Shown here: piece by piece, positions 32,792 to 41,338 of the stretch
Layout: each line of letters starts with the position of its first letter
How positions within the stretch are numbered: the stretch's first letter is position 1
Assembly (NCBI GenBank): GCA_020347565.1
Contig: CP070732.1
Location: 777,175-818,512 of the forward strand
From: Methanobacteriota archaeon
GTDB taxonomy: Archaea; Thermoplasmatota; Thermoplasmata; UBA10834
Length of the DNA: 41,338 bases
Reading direction: 5' to 3'
Program-made: the position numbers and the translations under genes
The notes under the pieces: generated by a model
Told to the model about the DNA's origin: nothing
Database searches by the model: none
The model's input: the letters and a program-made list of their open reading frames with translations, nothing else

Positions 32792-35488
32792 TCAACCTTC
32801 TTCCAGGGCCTTCCTCAGGGACGACATGACCGAATCGACGGCCTCCTCGAGCCTGCTGGCGTCCGGCCCTCCTCCCTGGGCGAAGTCGGGCTTGCCGCCG
32901 CCCGAGCCGCCCACTAGCCTCATCGCGTCGCCCAGGAGCGGTCGGCAGTTGACATCGACGTCGGCGCTGCGGGCGACGATCATCTTCGCTCCCGCCTCGT
33001 CGGATGCGAGCACGGCGATGGTCTTCGGGTGGGCTATGATCTCCTTTGCGAGCTTCACGAGGTGCTTCATATCCTCCGATTGAACATGCCTTACCACCGA
33101 CACGCCGTGTATCTTGGGAGCCTTCTCCACGAGCTCGCCGACAGTCTCGCCGACTATGCCTTTCTTAATCGTCTCGAGCTCCTTCCTCTGCTCCCTGTTC
33201 TCGGCCTGCAGGCGCGCGACCGCACCCACTATGCCGTCCGCCGTCGTCATGAGCATCGAGCTAGCCTTCGAGAGCGTGCGGGACAATGCCATGGTCCTCT
33301 CGACCGCGGCCATGCCCGAGGTGAAATCCAGCCTGACTACGCCGTCCTGTATTCTCTTCGTCTGGGCTATCGATATGGCTCCGACCTCGAGCGTGTTCTT
33401 GCAGTGTATGCCCCCGCACGCCTCGACATCGAAATCGTCTATCTTGACCACGCGTATGTCCTTCCCCGGCACTGCGCCCCCCTGGTAGAGTCTGAAACCG
33501 TACCGCCTCTCCGCGTCGGTCCGGACCATGAACCGCGAGTCGACCTTGATGCCCGCGAGGACTGTCTCGTTGGCCACCCTCTCGATCTGCTCCAGCTGCT
33601 CGGGCGTGATGTCTGCGTAGTGCGTGATGTCCAGGCGCGCGACGTCCTCCGACTTGTGGGCGCCCGTCTGCCAGACGTGGTTCCCCAGGACCTTCCTCGC
33701 CGCGCCATTGACGATGTGGGTCGCGGTGTGGTGCCGTTGCAGCCTTCTCCTCCTGCGCTCGTCGACGACAGAGACGATCTGCTTCCCGACGACGGCCTGC
33801 ATCGGCCCCTCGACCTTGTGGACCACGATGTTGCCGACCTTGTCGGCACGGACGACCTTCATGTCCTTCATCGTGCCGGCGTCCGACTCCTGGCCGCCGC
33901 TCTCCGCGTAGAAGTAGCTCTTGTCTAGGATCACCAGGTCATCCTTGACGGCGAGCACCTTCGCTCTTAACTTGTACTTGTACGGGTCCTTGTAGAACAT
34001 CTGCTTCGTCGGTGGGAGGTCTTCTGGCAGGTCGACGTGTGCCTCGACCTCCTCCTCGTCCTCCGCCCTCACATGCCTCGCTGAGACGCGCCTATAGAAG
34101 TCGTCCGGCACCGCAACCGTCCCTTCCGCGAACTCAGCGACGACATCGGGGTTCAACCCGTGCGAGTCGTACAGTTCTATCAGGTCCTCGTCGGAGATGC
34201 CTCTGCCAGATTCACGTAGAGACTCCTCGAGCCTCTCGACTATGCCTCTTCCCTTGACGAGCGTATCGTCGTACTTGTCCTGCTCAACGTCGACCAGCTC
34301 GATGATGCCCTCCTTGTTCTCCTTCAGGTCGGGGAAGTCCTTTGAGAAGTACTCCACCTGCATCGAGACGATATCGGCCAGCCTAGAAGTCATCCCCAGC
34401 TGCGACATCTCCCTGAGCGCCCGTCTGACGAGCAGGCGCGCGAAGTAACCCTGCCTGACGTTCGAGGGGACGATGCCGTCGCTGAGCATGAACATGAGCG
34501 CCCTGGTATGGTCGCATACGACGTATATGCTCTCGAACGGCCTGATCTGTCGCATGAACTCGTCCGCGTCCATGCCTAGGCGAGACGCCGTGTCTGCACG
34601 GAGCGCCCTTACGTCCGCGGCCGTCTCGATCTTCATGGAGCCCGCGACCTTCGCGTATTCGGCCAGCGTTCTCTCCTGGACGCTCGTGCCTGAGAGCTTC
34701 TTCAGCTCGTCGAGCACGTCTCCGAACACCGCTTCGTAGGCCGATGGCGTACCCTGGGACATCCATGTGAGCCGCTCCAGCCCGTAGCCGGTGTCGACGA
34801 CCTGAGTCTCCAACGGCTTCTGCCCGCCGTTCTCCGTGGCGTAGGCCATGAACACGAGCGTGGCGACCTCGACCCCGCCTATGAGCACCTCCAGGCACGG
34901 GCCGGCGTTGCCTCCGCCCTCCCACCAGGCCTCTGAGTAGTTGACCGATTTGGGGTTGAGCCCCTGCACCTCTGTAAGGAACTCGTGACACAGCTCCGTC
35001 GTCCGGTCCTTCCAGTAGATCTCCTTGCCTCTTCTGTTGAACACATGGTGGGCCATCATCTCGAACATCGTGAAGTGCGAGCCCGTTTTGCCCACGTTGT
35101 CGATGTCGTTGAACCTCACGCAAGTCTGCGATATCCCCAGCGGGTTGGCCGGCGGGTCCACAACGCCGTCTATAACCCATGGCTGGAATCCGTATATGCT
35201 CGCCTGGGTGAAGAAGACGTCGTCCCTCCACCTGGCAGTGATCGGGTACCTTGCTACTCTCTCGTGGTCCTTTCCCTCGAGGAAGGAGAGGAAGCTCTCC
35301 CTCATCTCGTGGATGCTCTGCTTCTCCTTGAAGAGCGGCCGGCCAATGAAGCTGTACTCGACGCACGGCGCCTCGCCGCACGTGTCGCTCTCTCCGAGCG
35401 TCCAGAAGAACTTGCCGCACCCAGCGCACTGTCTCCGGACGAAGCCGTTGCTCTTGAAGAACTCCAACTCGTAATCCTTCGGTTCCAT
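32792..35488 (-). CDS. alaS: Alanyl-tRNA synthetase, archaeal type
   Basis: An 898-residue class II synthetase charging tRNA-Ala. It has the archaeal N-terminal segment with a zinc-type CAGC...CGEAPC region (about 18-40), class II motif 2 and 3 regions (VRFNDIDNVGKTGSHFTMFE and later DTGYGLERLTWMS), the editing domain with zinc ligands HHTATH and CGGIHC, and the C-terminal domain ending with GGSGGGKPDFAQGGG. Archaeal enzymes differ from bacterial ones in the C-terminal tRNA-recognition part. A TATA box 25-30 bases upstream suggests a leaderless mRNA. Confidence 0.97.
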   Translation of the reverse strand: MEPKDYELEFFKSNGFVRRQCAGCGKFFWTLGESDTCGEAPCVEYSFIGRPLFKEKQSIHEMRESFLSFLEGKDHERVARYPITARWRDDVFFTQASIYGFQPWVIDGVVDPPANPLGISQTCVRFNDIDNVGKTGSHFTMFEMMAHHVFNRRGKEIYWKDRTTELCHEFLTEVQGLNPKSVNYSEAWWEGGGNAGPCLEVLIGGVEVATLVFMAYATENGGQKPLETQVVDTGYGLERLTWMSQGTPSAYEAVFGDVLDELKKLSGTSVQERTLAEYAKVAGSMKIETAADVRALRADTASRLGMDADEFMRQIRPFESIYVVCDHTRALMFMLSDGIVPSNVRQGYFARLLVRRALREMSQLGMTSRLADIVSMQVEYFSKDFPDLKENKEGIIELVDVEQDKYDDTLVKGRGIVERLEESLRESGRGISDEDLIELYDSHGLNPDVVAEFAEGTVAVPDDFYRRVSARHVRAEDEEEVEAHVDLPEDLPPTKQMFYKDPYKYKLRAKVLAVKDDLVILDKSYFYAESGGQESDAGTMKDMKVVRADKVGNIVVHKVEGPMQAVVGKQIVSVVDERRRRRLQRHHTATHIVNGAARKVLGNHVWQTGAHKSEDVARLDITHYADITPEQLEQIERVANETVLAGIKVDSRFMVRTDAERRYGFRLYQGGAVPGKDIRVVKIDDFDVEACGGIHCKNTLEVGAISIAQTKRIQDGVVRLDFTSGMAAVERTMALSRTLSKASSMLMTTADGIVGAVARLQAENREQRKELETIKKGIVGETVGELVEKAPKIHGVSVVRHVQSEDMKHLVKLAKEIIAHPKTIAVLASDEAGAKMIVARSADVDVNCRPLLGDAMRLVGGSGGGKPDFAQGGGPDASRLEEAVDSVMSSLRKALEEG

Positions 35489-35510
35489 CCGGTTTCTGGA
35501 TGAGTCCTCA

Positions 35511-35520
35511 GCATATAACG
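35511..35520 (-). promoter_or_regulatory. TATA box of alaS
   Basis: The minus strand reads GTTATATGCT, centred about 28 bases before the ATG at 35488. Transcription would begin at or next to the start codon. Confidence 0.6.
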
Positions 35521-35564
35521 GTTTTCGTCCTCGTGGGAGCAGTCGGCCGCCGGCGCGCCATCCC

Positions 35565-36779
35565 TCAGTCGAAGTCGTATCCGGGGTCGCCTAAGCGGTC
35601 CTTGATGCCGGCGACGGAAGCGCCGTCCTTGATCATCTTCGTAACCTTCGCCGCCTCCTGCTTGGACCCCAACAGTATCGCGCCGATCATCCTGTCGTCC
35701 TTGATCACGAACTTCTTGTAGACGGCCCTGTCCTCGCTGATCGCCCGTATCTCTTCGAAGCCGGCATCCTCCAGCTCGTGCTCGCTCCTGACGGTGCCGA
35801 TCGATGTCAGGTCGACGCCCACGACCTTGAGGGTGTTGGACGGTATCGTGCCCTGATAGCTCGGGGATTCGATTCCCAGCACCTTCTTCACCACCGCCCT
35901 TGCCATGTCGAGAGCGGGGGGTATCATCCCCCACATCCTTCCCTCGAATTCGGCCACGTCTCCGATGGCGTACACGTCCTCGGCGGACGTCAGCAGAGAC
36001 GAGTCGACGACTATCCCTCGGTTGGTCTGAATGCCCGCCGCCTTGGCGAGCGTCAGGTCCGCTCTCGCACCCGCGGAGACGACGACCATGTCGCATTCAA
36101 GTGCCCTGCCGTCCCTGAGCCGAACGGCGCTCGCAGTCCCGTCCCCCACCAGCTCCTGCGTCTCCGCCTTGGTGATTACCTCTGTCCCCATGCCGCGTAT
36201 TAGGTCCTGGAGTATCTCGGCTCCCTGGTGGTCCAGCTGTCTCATGAGCAGGTGCTCTGCATACTCCAGTATCGTGACCCGTATGTCCGGATACCCAGCT
36301 GCGAGTGCTCTTGCCGTCTCGAGCCCCAGCAGGCCCCCGCCTATCACGACGGCCTTACTCGCCTCCTTGGCGGCCTCCTTGATATCCCTCGCGTCCTCGA
36401 GAGTTCTGAGGGTGAATACATTGTCCTTTGGCAGTCCTTCGAATGGAGGAAGGAACGCGCGAGAGCCCGTCGCGAGCACCAGCTTGTCGTAGCTGTGCCA
36501 TTCGCCGTACGCGAACACCCTCTTCCCGGCAGCGTCGATCTGCTCCACCTTCGAGTCCAGGTGGAGGGCGATCCCGTTCTTCTCGTACCAGTCCATCTGA
36601 TAGAAGAGCAGTCCGCTGTCGTCCACCGTTCCGGCTATGTAGTCTATCAGTCTCGGCCTCGCGTAGTACGGAACGATCTCATCGGTGAAGACATGGATCT
36701 CCGCTTCGACGTCGGCATCGCGTATGCCCTTCGCAGCTGTAGTACCGGCCGCGTTGTTTCCTATCACGACGACTTTCAT
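35565..36779 (-). CDS. FAD/NAD(P)-dependent pyridine nucleotide-disulfide-type oxidoreductase
   Basis: A 404-residue flavoprotein. FAD site MKVVVIGNNAAGTTAAKGI at the N-terminus, the NAD(P) site AVVIGGGLLGLETARALA near 143-160, and the second FAD motif SAEDVYAIGDVAEFEG near 265-280. The FAD site is of the GxxAAG type seen in rubredoxin/nitrite reductase (NirB-like) and NADH-oxidase relatives, and there is no redox CxxC at the active site. It probably passes electrons between NAD(P)H and a small carrier such as rubredoxin. ATG 36779 starts directly with the Rossmann strand. Divergent from the DUF763 gene. Confidence 0.9.
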   Translation of the reverse strand: MKVVVIGNNAAGTTAAKGIRDADVEAEIHVFTDEIVPYYARPRLIDYIAGTVDDSGLLFYQMDWYEKNGIALHLDSKVEQIDAAGKRVFAYGEWHSYDKLVLATGSRAFLPPFEGLPKDNVFTLRTLEDARDIKEAAKEASKAVVIGGGLLGLETARALAAGYPDIRVTILEYAEHLLMRQLDHQGAEILQDLIRGMGTEVITKAETQELVGDGTASAVRLRDGRALECDMVVVSAGARADLTLAKAAGIQTNRGIVVDSSLLTSAEDVYAIGDVAEFEGRMWGMIPPALDMARAVVKKVLGIESPSYQGTIPSNTLKVVGVDLTSIGTVRSEHELEDAGFEEIRAISEDRAVYKKFVIKDDRMIGAILLGSKQEAAKVTKMIKDGASVAGIKDRLGDPGYDFD

Positions 36780-36830
36780 GTGCGTCCACGGCTCCCGCAG
36801 GCAACGGGCTCAGCGGAGGGATTGGCGTCC

Positions 36831-36840
36831 CTTTAATCTT
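36831..36840 (-). promoter_or_regulatory. TATA-like box of the FAD oxidoreductase gene
   Basis: The minus strand reads AAGATTAAAG about 55 bases before ATG 36779, leaving a leader of about 30 bases. The plus strand of the same site (CTTTAATC) may serve the divergent DUF763 gene about 100 bases away. Confidence 0.4.
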
Positions 36841-36934
36841 GTGGCAAACCTGCGATGACACTCATTACTCAGGCGGCGCACTTTCGCGGTGCCGCAGGGA
36901 AGGGGTATCTGGGCACTCTGCGATGGAGGTGGCC

Positions 36935-38053
36935 ATGGCCAGGAGATCGGGGATGATGGAGCTGCCGTTGCACGGCGGAGCTACCCCGAGGTGGCTGTTC
37001 GGGCGGATGGTCAACCTGTCCGGGGCGATATCCGAGGCCGTAGTGGACGAGTACGGCTCTGCGGAGCTGCTGAGGAGACTGGCCGACCCGTTGTGGTTCC
37101 AGGCGTTCTCCTGCGTAATAGGTTTCGACTGGCACTCGTCGGGGACGACAACGGTCACGTGCGGCGCCCTCAGAAAGGGCCTCGAGGACGCCGGCATAGG
37201 GGTCCGTCTCGCCGGAGGTAAGGGCGCCAACGTGCGTGACGCCGTCGGCCAAATCCGCTGGCTCGCCGACGCAGGTTTCATCAGCGACGCGAGCGCGAAC
37301 GAACTGGAGCGCTCGAGCAGACTGTCCGCGAAGGTGGACAGCTGCGCCGTTCAGGACGGTCACGATATCTACCATCACACCATCATCTTCGACGAGAGCG
37401 GCAGGTGGACCGTCGTCCAGCAGGGCATGTCGGACCGTACGGGCTTCGCCAGGAGATATCACTGGTGTTCGTCCGATCTCGACGGGGACTTTGTCAGAGA
37501 GCCGCACACGGGCATCGCGGGCACCAGGACGGGTGAGGTGCTCGACCTCACGAGCGATGCGAGCACGCAAGCCAGGGTCGTCTCGACTGACCTCGGATGC
37601 GAGAAGCCGTCCAGGGTGGAGGGGATCATACGGATGGCGTCCCTTGGGCATCAGAAGTCCCTCACCGAGTTCACGGACAGGGCCGAGGAGACCCTGTTCC
37701 GATCCTATATGATGCCCAAGCGCGTCGACTGGAACGCGCTCAGGAGATGCTACGAGGCGCAGCCGACCAACTACGAAGAACTCCTTCTCGTCAAAGGCGT
37801 CGGTCCGAAGCTGACACGGGCGCTCGCCCTCATCTCACAGGCCGTGTACGGCGCTCCGCTGTCTTGGGAGGACCCTGTCAAGTTCTCCTTTGCAGTCGGG
37901 GGGAAGGACGGTGTCCCGTTCCCCGTTGACAGGGAGTCGATGGACGCGGCGACGCGCACGCTCCGCGAAGCCGTCGACCAGTCGCGCATCGGCGTTCAGG
38001 ACAGGAAGGACGCCCTGAAGAGGCTCTCGCGATGCGCGGGCGGCTCCTCCTGA
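36935..38053 (+). CDS. DUF763-family protein
   Basis: A 372-residue protein. It starts MARRSGMMELPLHGGATPRW, matching the family's [KR]-[ST]-G-x-x-x-LPLHGG-x-x-PRWLF. Other marks: FSCVIGFDWHSSGTTTVTCG, LAGGKGANVRDAVGQI, SCAVQDGHDIYHHTIIF, GQQGM-like WTVVQQGMSDRTGFARRYHW, and a helix-hairpin-helix-like stretch LLLVKGVGPKLTRALALI near 290-310, suggesting nucleic-acid contact. The function is unknown. The ATG at 36935 is preceded by GGAGGTGG; upstream in-frame ATGs lie in Arg-rich, unconserved sequence. Confidence 0.85.
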   Translation: MARRSGMMELPLHGGATPRWLFGRMVNLSGAISEAVVDEYGSAELLRRLADPLWFQAFSCVIGFDWHSSGTTTVTCGALRKGLEDAGIGVRLAGGKGANVRDAVGQIRWLADAGFISDASANELERSSRLSAKVDSCAVQDGHDIYHHTIIFDESGRWTVVQQGMSDRTGFARRYHWCSSDLDGDFVREPHTGIAGTRTGEVLDLTSDASTQARVVSTDLGCEKPSRVEGIIRMASLGHQKSLTEFTDRAEETLFRSYMMPKRVDWNALRRCYEAQPTNYEELLLVKGVGPKLTRALALISQAVYGAPLSWEDPVKFSFAVGGKDGVPFPVDRESMDAATRTLREAVDQSRIGVQDRKDALKRLSRCAGGSS

Positions 38054-38107
38054 GCCGTTTGATCTGGGACGACTGTGCTCTGCATGGGTGACACCACCGG
38101 TGCGGAA

Positions 38108-38117
38108 GGGTTATGTC
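38108..38117 (+). promoter_or_regulatory. TATA-like box of the first zinc-ribbon paralog
   Basis: GGGTTATGTC is centred about 28 bases before GTG 38141, which fits a leaderless mRNA. A similar GGTTATTC stands at 38836-38843 before the second paralog, but nearer to its ATG. Confidence 0.35.
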
Positions 38118-38140
38118 TGTCGCATGCGTTCTGCAGGCTG

Positions 38141-38776
38141 GTGGGGATCCTGAGGAAGTGCGCTTCATGCGGGAGGGACAACGATAGCGAAGCTGAACAC
38201 TGCGTATTCTGCGGCAAACGGCTGATGGACCCTGGGATCTGCCCAGAGTGCGGGATCGCAAACCTTCCTGATGCGGCTCTGTGCAGGATCTGCGGAGCTA
38301 GTTTGTCTGGCAGCTCCAATGATCCCAAGGCCGTGGCAGACGAAAGGCCCGGCTACCGCGTCAAGTACCAGGCATGCCCCAAGTGCGGTAGCAAGCTGGG
38401 AGCGACACAGATCGAGTGCCCTGTCTGCGGACACGGTTCGTCCTATGAGGCAAAGGCGAGCAGGAGCCTTGGGCTCCCGATGGCTGCAGGCGTACTGCTG
38501 TTCATAGCAGGTATGATCAACATCTTCTGGGGGCTACTCATCGGCGAGACGTTCGGGCCGTACTTCGAGGACATCGAATACTGCGTCACAATCGAGGTGC
38601 TCGTGGGCATAATCGCGCTTCCCACGGCGTTCCTCTCCATGATGAGGAGGATGCTACCGTTCGTGATAGTGGCATCGGTGTTGACCATGGCGAGCCTTGG
38701 ACCGTTCTTAGTGTGCAGCATCTGCGGATTCTCCGCACTCGTCCTTCTCCTGCTGAGCGCCAAGGAGTTCGATTGA
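38141..38776 (+). CDS. Triple zinc-ribbon, four-helix membrane protein (paralog 1)
   Basis: A 211-residue protein. Three double-CxxC zinc ribbons: CASC/CVFC, CPEC/CRIC, CPKC/CPVC (residues about 8-100). Then hydrophobic segments: PMAAGVLLFIAGMINIFWGL, VTIEVLVGIIALPTAFLSM, LPFVIVASVLTMASLGPFL and CSICGFSALVLLLLSA, ending AKEFD. GTG 38141 is preferred because it begins just before the first ribbon and fits the TATA position; a longer frame to 38075 or 38084 is open but unconserved. No family assigned; zinc ribbons of this kind often bind protein or nucleic acid in the cytoplasm. Confidence 0.75.
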   Translation: MGILRKCASCGRDNDSEAEHCVFCGKRLMDPGICPECGIANLPDAALCRICGASLSGSSNDPKAVADERPGYRVKYQACPKCGSKLGATQIECPVCGHGSSYEAKASRSLGLPMAAGVLLFIAGMINIFWGLLIGETFGPYFEDIEYCVTIEVLVGIIALPTAFLSMMRRMLPFVIVASVLTMASLGPFLVCSICGFSALVLLLLSAKEFD

Positions 38777-38855
38777 CGAACGGGAATTCCGCAACTGCCA
38801 GCCGTGTGCTGGCCCGCTTTCGATGTGAGGACAAAGGTTATTCAGAAGAATCTCA

Positions 38856-39527
38856 ATGTCTTCTCAGGTGGGTCGAGTGGAGAGATGCAGGTCCTGCGGG
38901 AAGGAGAGCGAGGACGATTCGAAGTTCTGCGTGCATTGTGGCAGGCCGTTCAGCGAGGTGAAGAGGTGTCCCAAGTGCGGGCACGATAATCCTGCATTCA
39001 GCAGGTACTGCGGCGAGTGCAGTACTGAACTACCGGTAGTCGAGAGTAGCCCCTACGACTCAATGCCGGAAAAAGTGAGAAACCTACCGACTCAGAAGAA
39101 GTACTGTCCGACGTGCGGCGGCCAAATGAGCATCTACGATTCGGTGTGTCCGGCATGCGACGTCTCAGAGTCACGATTGGGCAAGGGCGAATTCCTTCGC
39201 ACCTCGCAGTCATCTGCCCCGACGATTGGCGGGGTCCTGGCAATCCTCGCGGGAGTGCTCGCAATCGGCCAAGGGCTGCTCTATATGGCTGGATCATCCA
39301 TCGTGGATATTCCCGGCAGCGGTACGCTCTGTTTCTGCGGGGCGGTCGATTTCGTTTTCGGGGCAGCCTCCGTCCTCGGAGGCCTCTCTGCTCTGAAGCG
39401 CGATGGCTTCACGCTGGCTATCATCGGCGCAGTAATGGGTATGCTGGGCTTAGGCTTCTTGATTGGAGGACTGTTCGGATTCATCGCCGTGATACTCATA
39501 GCAATGTCACGCAACGAGATATCATGA
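38856..39527 (+). CDS. Triple zinc-ribbon, four-helix membrane protein (paralog 2)
   Basis: A 223-residue protein with the same plan as its neighbours: zinc ribbons CRSC/CVHC, CPKC/CGEC and CPTC/CPAC, then membrane segments TIGGVLAILAGVLAIGQGLL, CFCGAVDFVFGAASVLGGL and FTLAIIGAVMGMLGLGFLIG, ending in FIAVILIAMSRNEIS. The common C-terminal pattern (hydrophobic run, S, two residues, acidic residue, hydrophobic) is shared with paralogs 1 and 3. GTG at 38868 or 38877 could be used instead of ATG 38856. Confidence 0.78.
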   Translation: MSSQVGRVERCRSCGKESEDDSKFCVHCGRPFSEVKRCPKCGHDNPAFSRYCGECSTELPVVESSPYDSMPEKVRNLPTQKKYCPTCGGQMSIYDSVCPACDVSESRLGKGEFLRTSQSSAPTIGGVLAILAGVLAIGQGLLYMAGSSIVDIPGSGTLCFCGAVDFVFGAASVLGGLSALKRDGFTLAIIGAVMGMLGLGFLIGGLFGFIAVILIAMSRNEIS

Positions 39528-39558
39528 GGCTGATTGGATGTTCTTTCAGGGGGGCTGA

Positions 39559-40239
39559 GTGTTGGAGTTCTGCAAGGAATGCAGCCACGCTAACCCGGAA
39601 GAATCTAGGTTCTGCAACGCCTGCGGCGCCCGTCTTGGAGAACCGGACGCGAGAGTGCCGCCCGATGTAGCCAAGGATAGAACACCTTGCCCCCGCTGCG
39701 GCACAGGCGTCGCATCGTACATGAGCTTCTGCCCCAACTGCGCTATGTCGTTGAGGTCTCTGATTCAAACGGTGCCCTCAGAGCGTGTCGGCAGATGTAG
39801 CGAATGCGGACGCGCGATATCGCCGGGAGCGACAGTCTGTGCGTTGTGCTCGTCGAAACTCTGGCTCGATTCAGAAGGAAACGCACCAACTCGATGGAAG
39901 AGGCTCGACAGGCCCACAATCGTGGGCATACTCCTCGTGGGATCCGCTGCTCTCACGGTGATATCTGTGGTCAGTCTGATACTGAACGGCGAAGTGGCTG
40001 TGCAGGCCGCCGAGCCTGTCGAAATTTCCGGCTTCTTGAGCTGTTGCGGCGTCATCCTAGCGTCTTCCGCGGCATGCAGTTTCGCCGGGGCGCTTCTGTC
40101 GTTCAGGAGAGAGAGACACACATACGTTGTCCTCGCCGCCGCCATCGGCATGCTCGGCGTCGGTCCATTCTTCCTCGCGTCCATCATGAGCCTGCTTGCG
40201 CTCATTCTGGCAGCTTTCTCCGCCACCGATTACGGCTAG
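39559..40239 (+). CDS. Triple zinc-ribbon, four-helix membrane protein (paralog 3)
   Basis: A 226-residue protein: zinc ribbons CKEC/CNAC, CPRC/CPNC and CSEC/CALC, then membrane segments IVGILLVGSAALTVISVVSL, GFLSCCGVILASSAACSFAG, YVVLAAAIGMLGVGPFFLA and IMSLLALILAAFSATDYG. The GMLGxGxFL and final S-x-x-acidic motif recur in paralogs 1 and 2. The start is GTG 39559 behind GGGGGGCTGA. Last gene before the convergent 23S rRNA. Confidence 0.78.
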   Translation: MLEFCKECSHANPEESRFCNACGARLGEPDARVPPDVAKDRTPCPRCGTGVASYMSFCPNCAMSLRSLIQTVPSERVGRCSECGRAISPGATVCALCSSKLWLDSEGNAPTRWKRLDRPTIVGILLVGSAALTVISVVSLILNGEVAVQAAEPVEISGFLSCCGVILASSAACSFAGALLSFRRERHTYVVLAAAIGMLGVGPFFLASIMSLLALILAAFSATDYG

Positions 40240-40349
40240 GGGCGCTGATTCCACAATGTTGAATCGGATGTGACAGCTATCGCTACCGTCGTAGGCGAGA
40301 TGAAAGAATAGTGGAAGGAAGCAGCAGAAACTCATGTGCAATCCGTGTA

Positions 40350-41338
40350 ACGGCTGAGCCGTACTTACCAAATCGGCATGTGTATAGCGACTACGGCGCT
40401 TAGTGGCCGCGGACTGAATGCCTCGGCGAACCTTGGCACTTACATCCCGGCTCTATCAACGCCATCATGTAATGGCGGCCGTAAGATGCCTCGTTTTCGG
40501 GATGGCTTCAAGCTTAGATGCTTTCAGCTTTTATCCACTATCGCGTGGCTGCTCAGCAATGCCCTGCCGGACAACTGATAGACTAGAGGCGACGGATCCT
40601 CGTTCCTCTCGTACTAAAGGATCCTTACCGTCAGGCATCAAGACACTTCCAGCAAAAAGCAACAAACCTGTCTCACGACGGTCTGAACCCAGTTCACGAT
40701 CCCTTTTAATGGGCGAACAACCCCACCCTTGGCAGCTGCTGCACCACCAGGATAGGAAGAACCGACAGCGAAGTAGCAAGCCTCCAGGTCGATATGAACT
40801 CTTGCTGGAGACGACTCAGTTATCCCCGGGGTAACTTCTCTGTAATCACTGACCCCCATTTGTGAGGTACAGTGGTTCGCTAGGCCCTGATTTCTCATCG
40901 TGGATCGTTATTGGGCCGATCCACGTCAAGCCGGCTTTTGCCCTTGCACTCTTCGGTAGATTTCTGACCTACCTGAGCCGACCTTTGGGCGCCCTTGTTA
41001 CTTTTTCGAGGGCGTGGCGCCCCACCCAAACTGCCCACCTACCGGTGTCCATCCGAGGATGTAAGTGATACGAGTTCGAAAGGGCGGTGTTTCAATTTTG
41101 ACTCGGTGCCAACCTAGCGGCTGGCACCTGATAACGTCTCCCGCCTACACTACACATTCGAGCTCATACCACAACGACAGGTTGCAGTAAAGCTCCACGG
41201 GGTCTTCGCTTTCAGCTGGAAGATAACGGACTGTGCGCCGTTAAAGTAGGTTTCACCGGCCTCGACGCGGGGACAGTAGAGCTCTCGTTGGGCCTTCATG
41301 CAAGTCGCCAATTAAGCGACAAGGTATTACGCTACCTT
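40350..41338 (-). rRNA. 23S ribosomal RNA, 3' portion (5' part outside the window)
   Basis: The minus strand carries domain V-VI sequence. At 40601-40615 is the sarcin-ricin loop AGTACGAGAGGAACG. Further 5' on the minus strand lies the conserved TTACCCCGGGGATAACTGAG of the peptidyl-transferase region (around 40815-40835), and at the window end GTAGCGTAATACCTTGTCGC of helices 69-71. Thus roughly the 3' kilobase is present. The 3' end is placed near 40350 by comparison of the helix 100-101 region and is approximate to about 20 bases. No protein frame in this stretch is real. No 16S, 5S or tRNA is visible beside it. Confidence 0.95.

Noticed and set aside
40378..41068. Open frames across the last kilobase.
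   Set aside because: The sequence is 23S rRNA on the opposite strand; conserved rRNA motifs account for it.

Overview
The window is archaeal. It carries the large subunit of the archaea-specific D-family DNA polymerase, an archaeal-type alanyl-tRNA synthetase, an S13-S4-S11-Rpo3 cluster in the archaeal order, a DUF763 protein, NikR, and A+T-rich TATA-like boxes upstream of many start codons. The 23S rRNA 3' part, a DUF835 remnant, many small zinc-ribbon membrane proteins and an N-G repeat protein suggest a Euryarchaeota/Thermoplasmatota-like heterotroph. That placement is inference and a tree of the 23S or polymerase genes would settle it. DNA is moderately GC-rich with GC-rich third codon positions. 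Start codons include ATG, GTG and TTG, often with purine-rich Shine-Dalgarno sites; some genes look leaderless.

Layout. Positions 1-8.6 kb are nearly all minus strand: a secreted PKD-domain protein followed by peptide-transporter permeases DppB and DppC, then a separately promoted peptide-binding protein cut by the window start. A class III aminotransferase and a 0.6 kb decayed stretch (DUF835 remnant, tRNA T-arm-like piece) lie on the other side of the PKD gene. Positions 8.9-14.1 kb hold a secreted clostripain-family protease and a 1240-residue zinc-ribbon/membrane/beta-propeller protein. Positions 14.3-17.8 kb hold small membrane proteins, a saccharopine-dehydrogenase-like oxidoreductase and a LOG-like nucleotide-binding protein.

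Positions 17.9-21.9 kb form a plus-strand five-gene operon (coiled coil, SPFH plus zinc ribbons, then three single-zinc-ribbon proteins). It resembles the Bacillus ydjFGHI membrane-stress operon and is the most interesting system here. Next come a ModE-NUDIX fusion with urocanate hydratase (minus) and a Nog1-type GTPase and DNA polymerase D large subunit (plus). Positions 28.9-31.4 kb are the convergent S13-S4-S11-Rpo3 operon. Then follow NikR, a VIT1/CCC1-like membrane protein with AlaS, an FAD oxidoreductase, DUF763, three tandem paralogous zinc-ribbon/multi-TM proteins, and the 3' kilobase of 23S rRNA on the minus strand.

Taken together, a secreted cysteine protease, a peptide importer, a PKD surface protein co-oriented with it, an aminotransferase and urocanase fit growth on external protein and amino acids. 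The rest is information-processing core plus an unusual density of zinc-ribbon membrane proteins.
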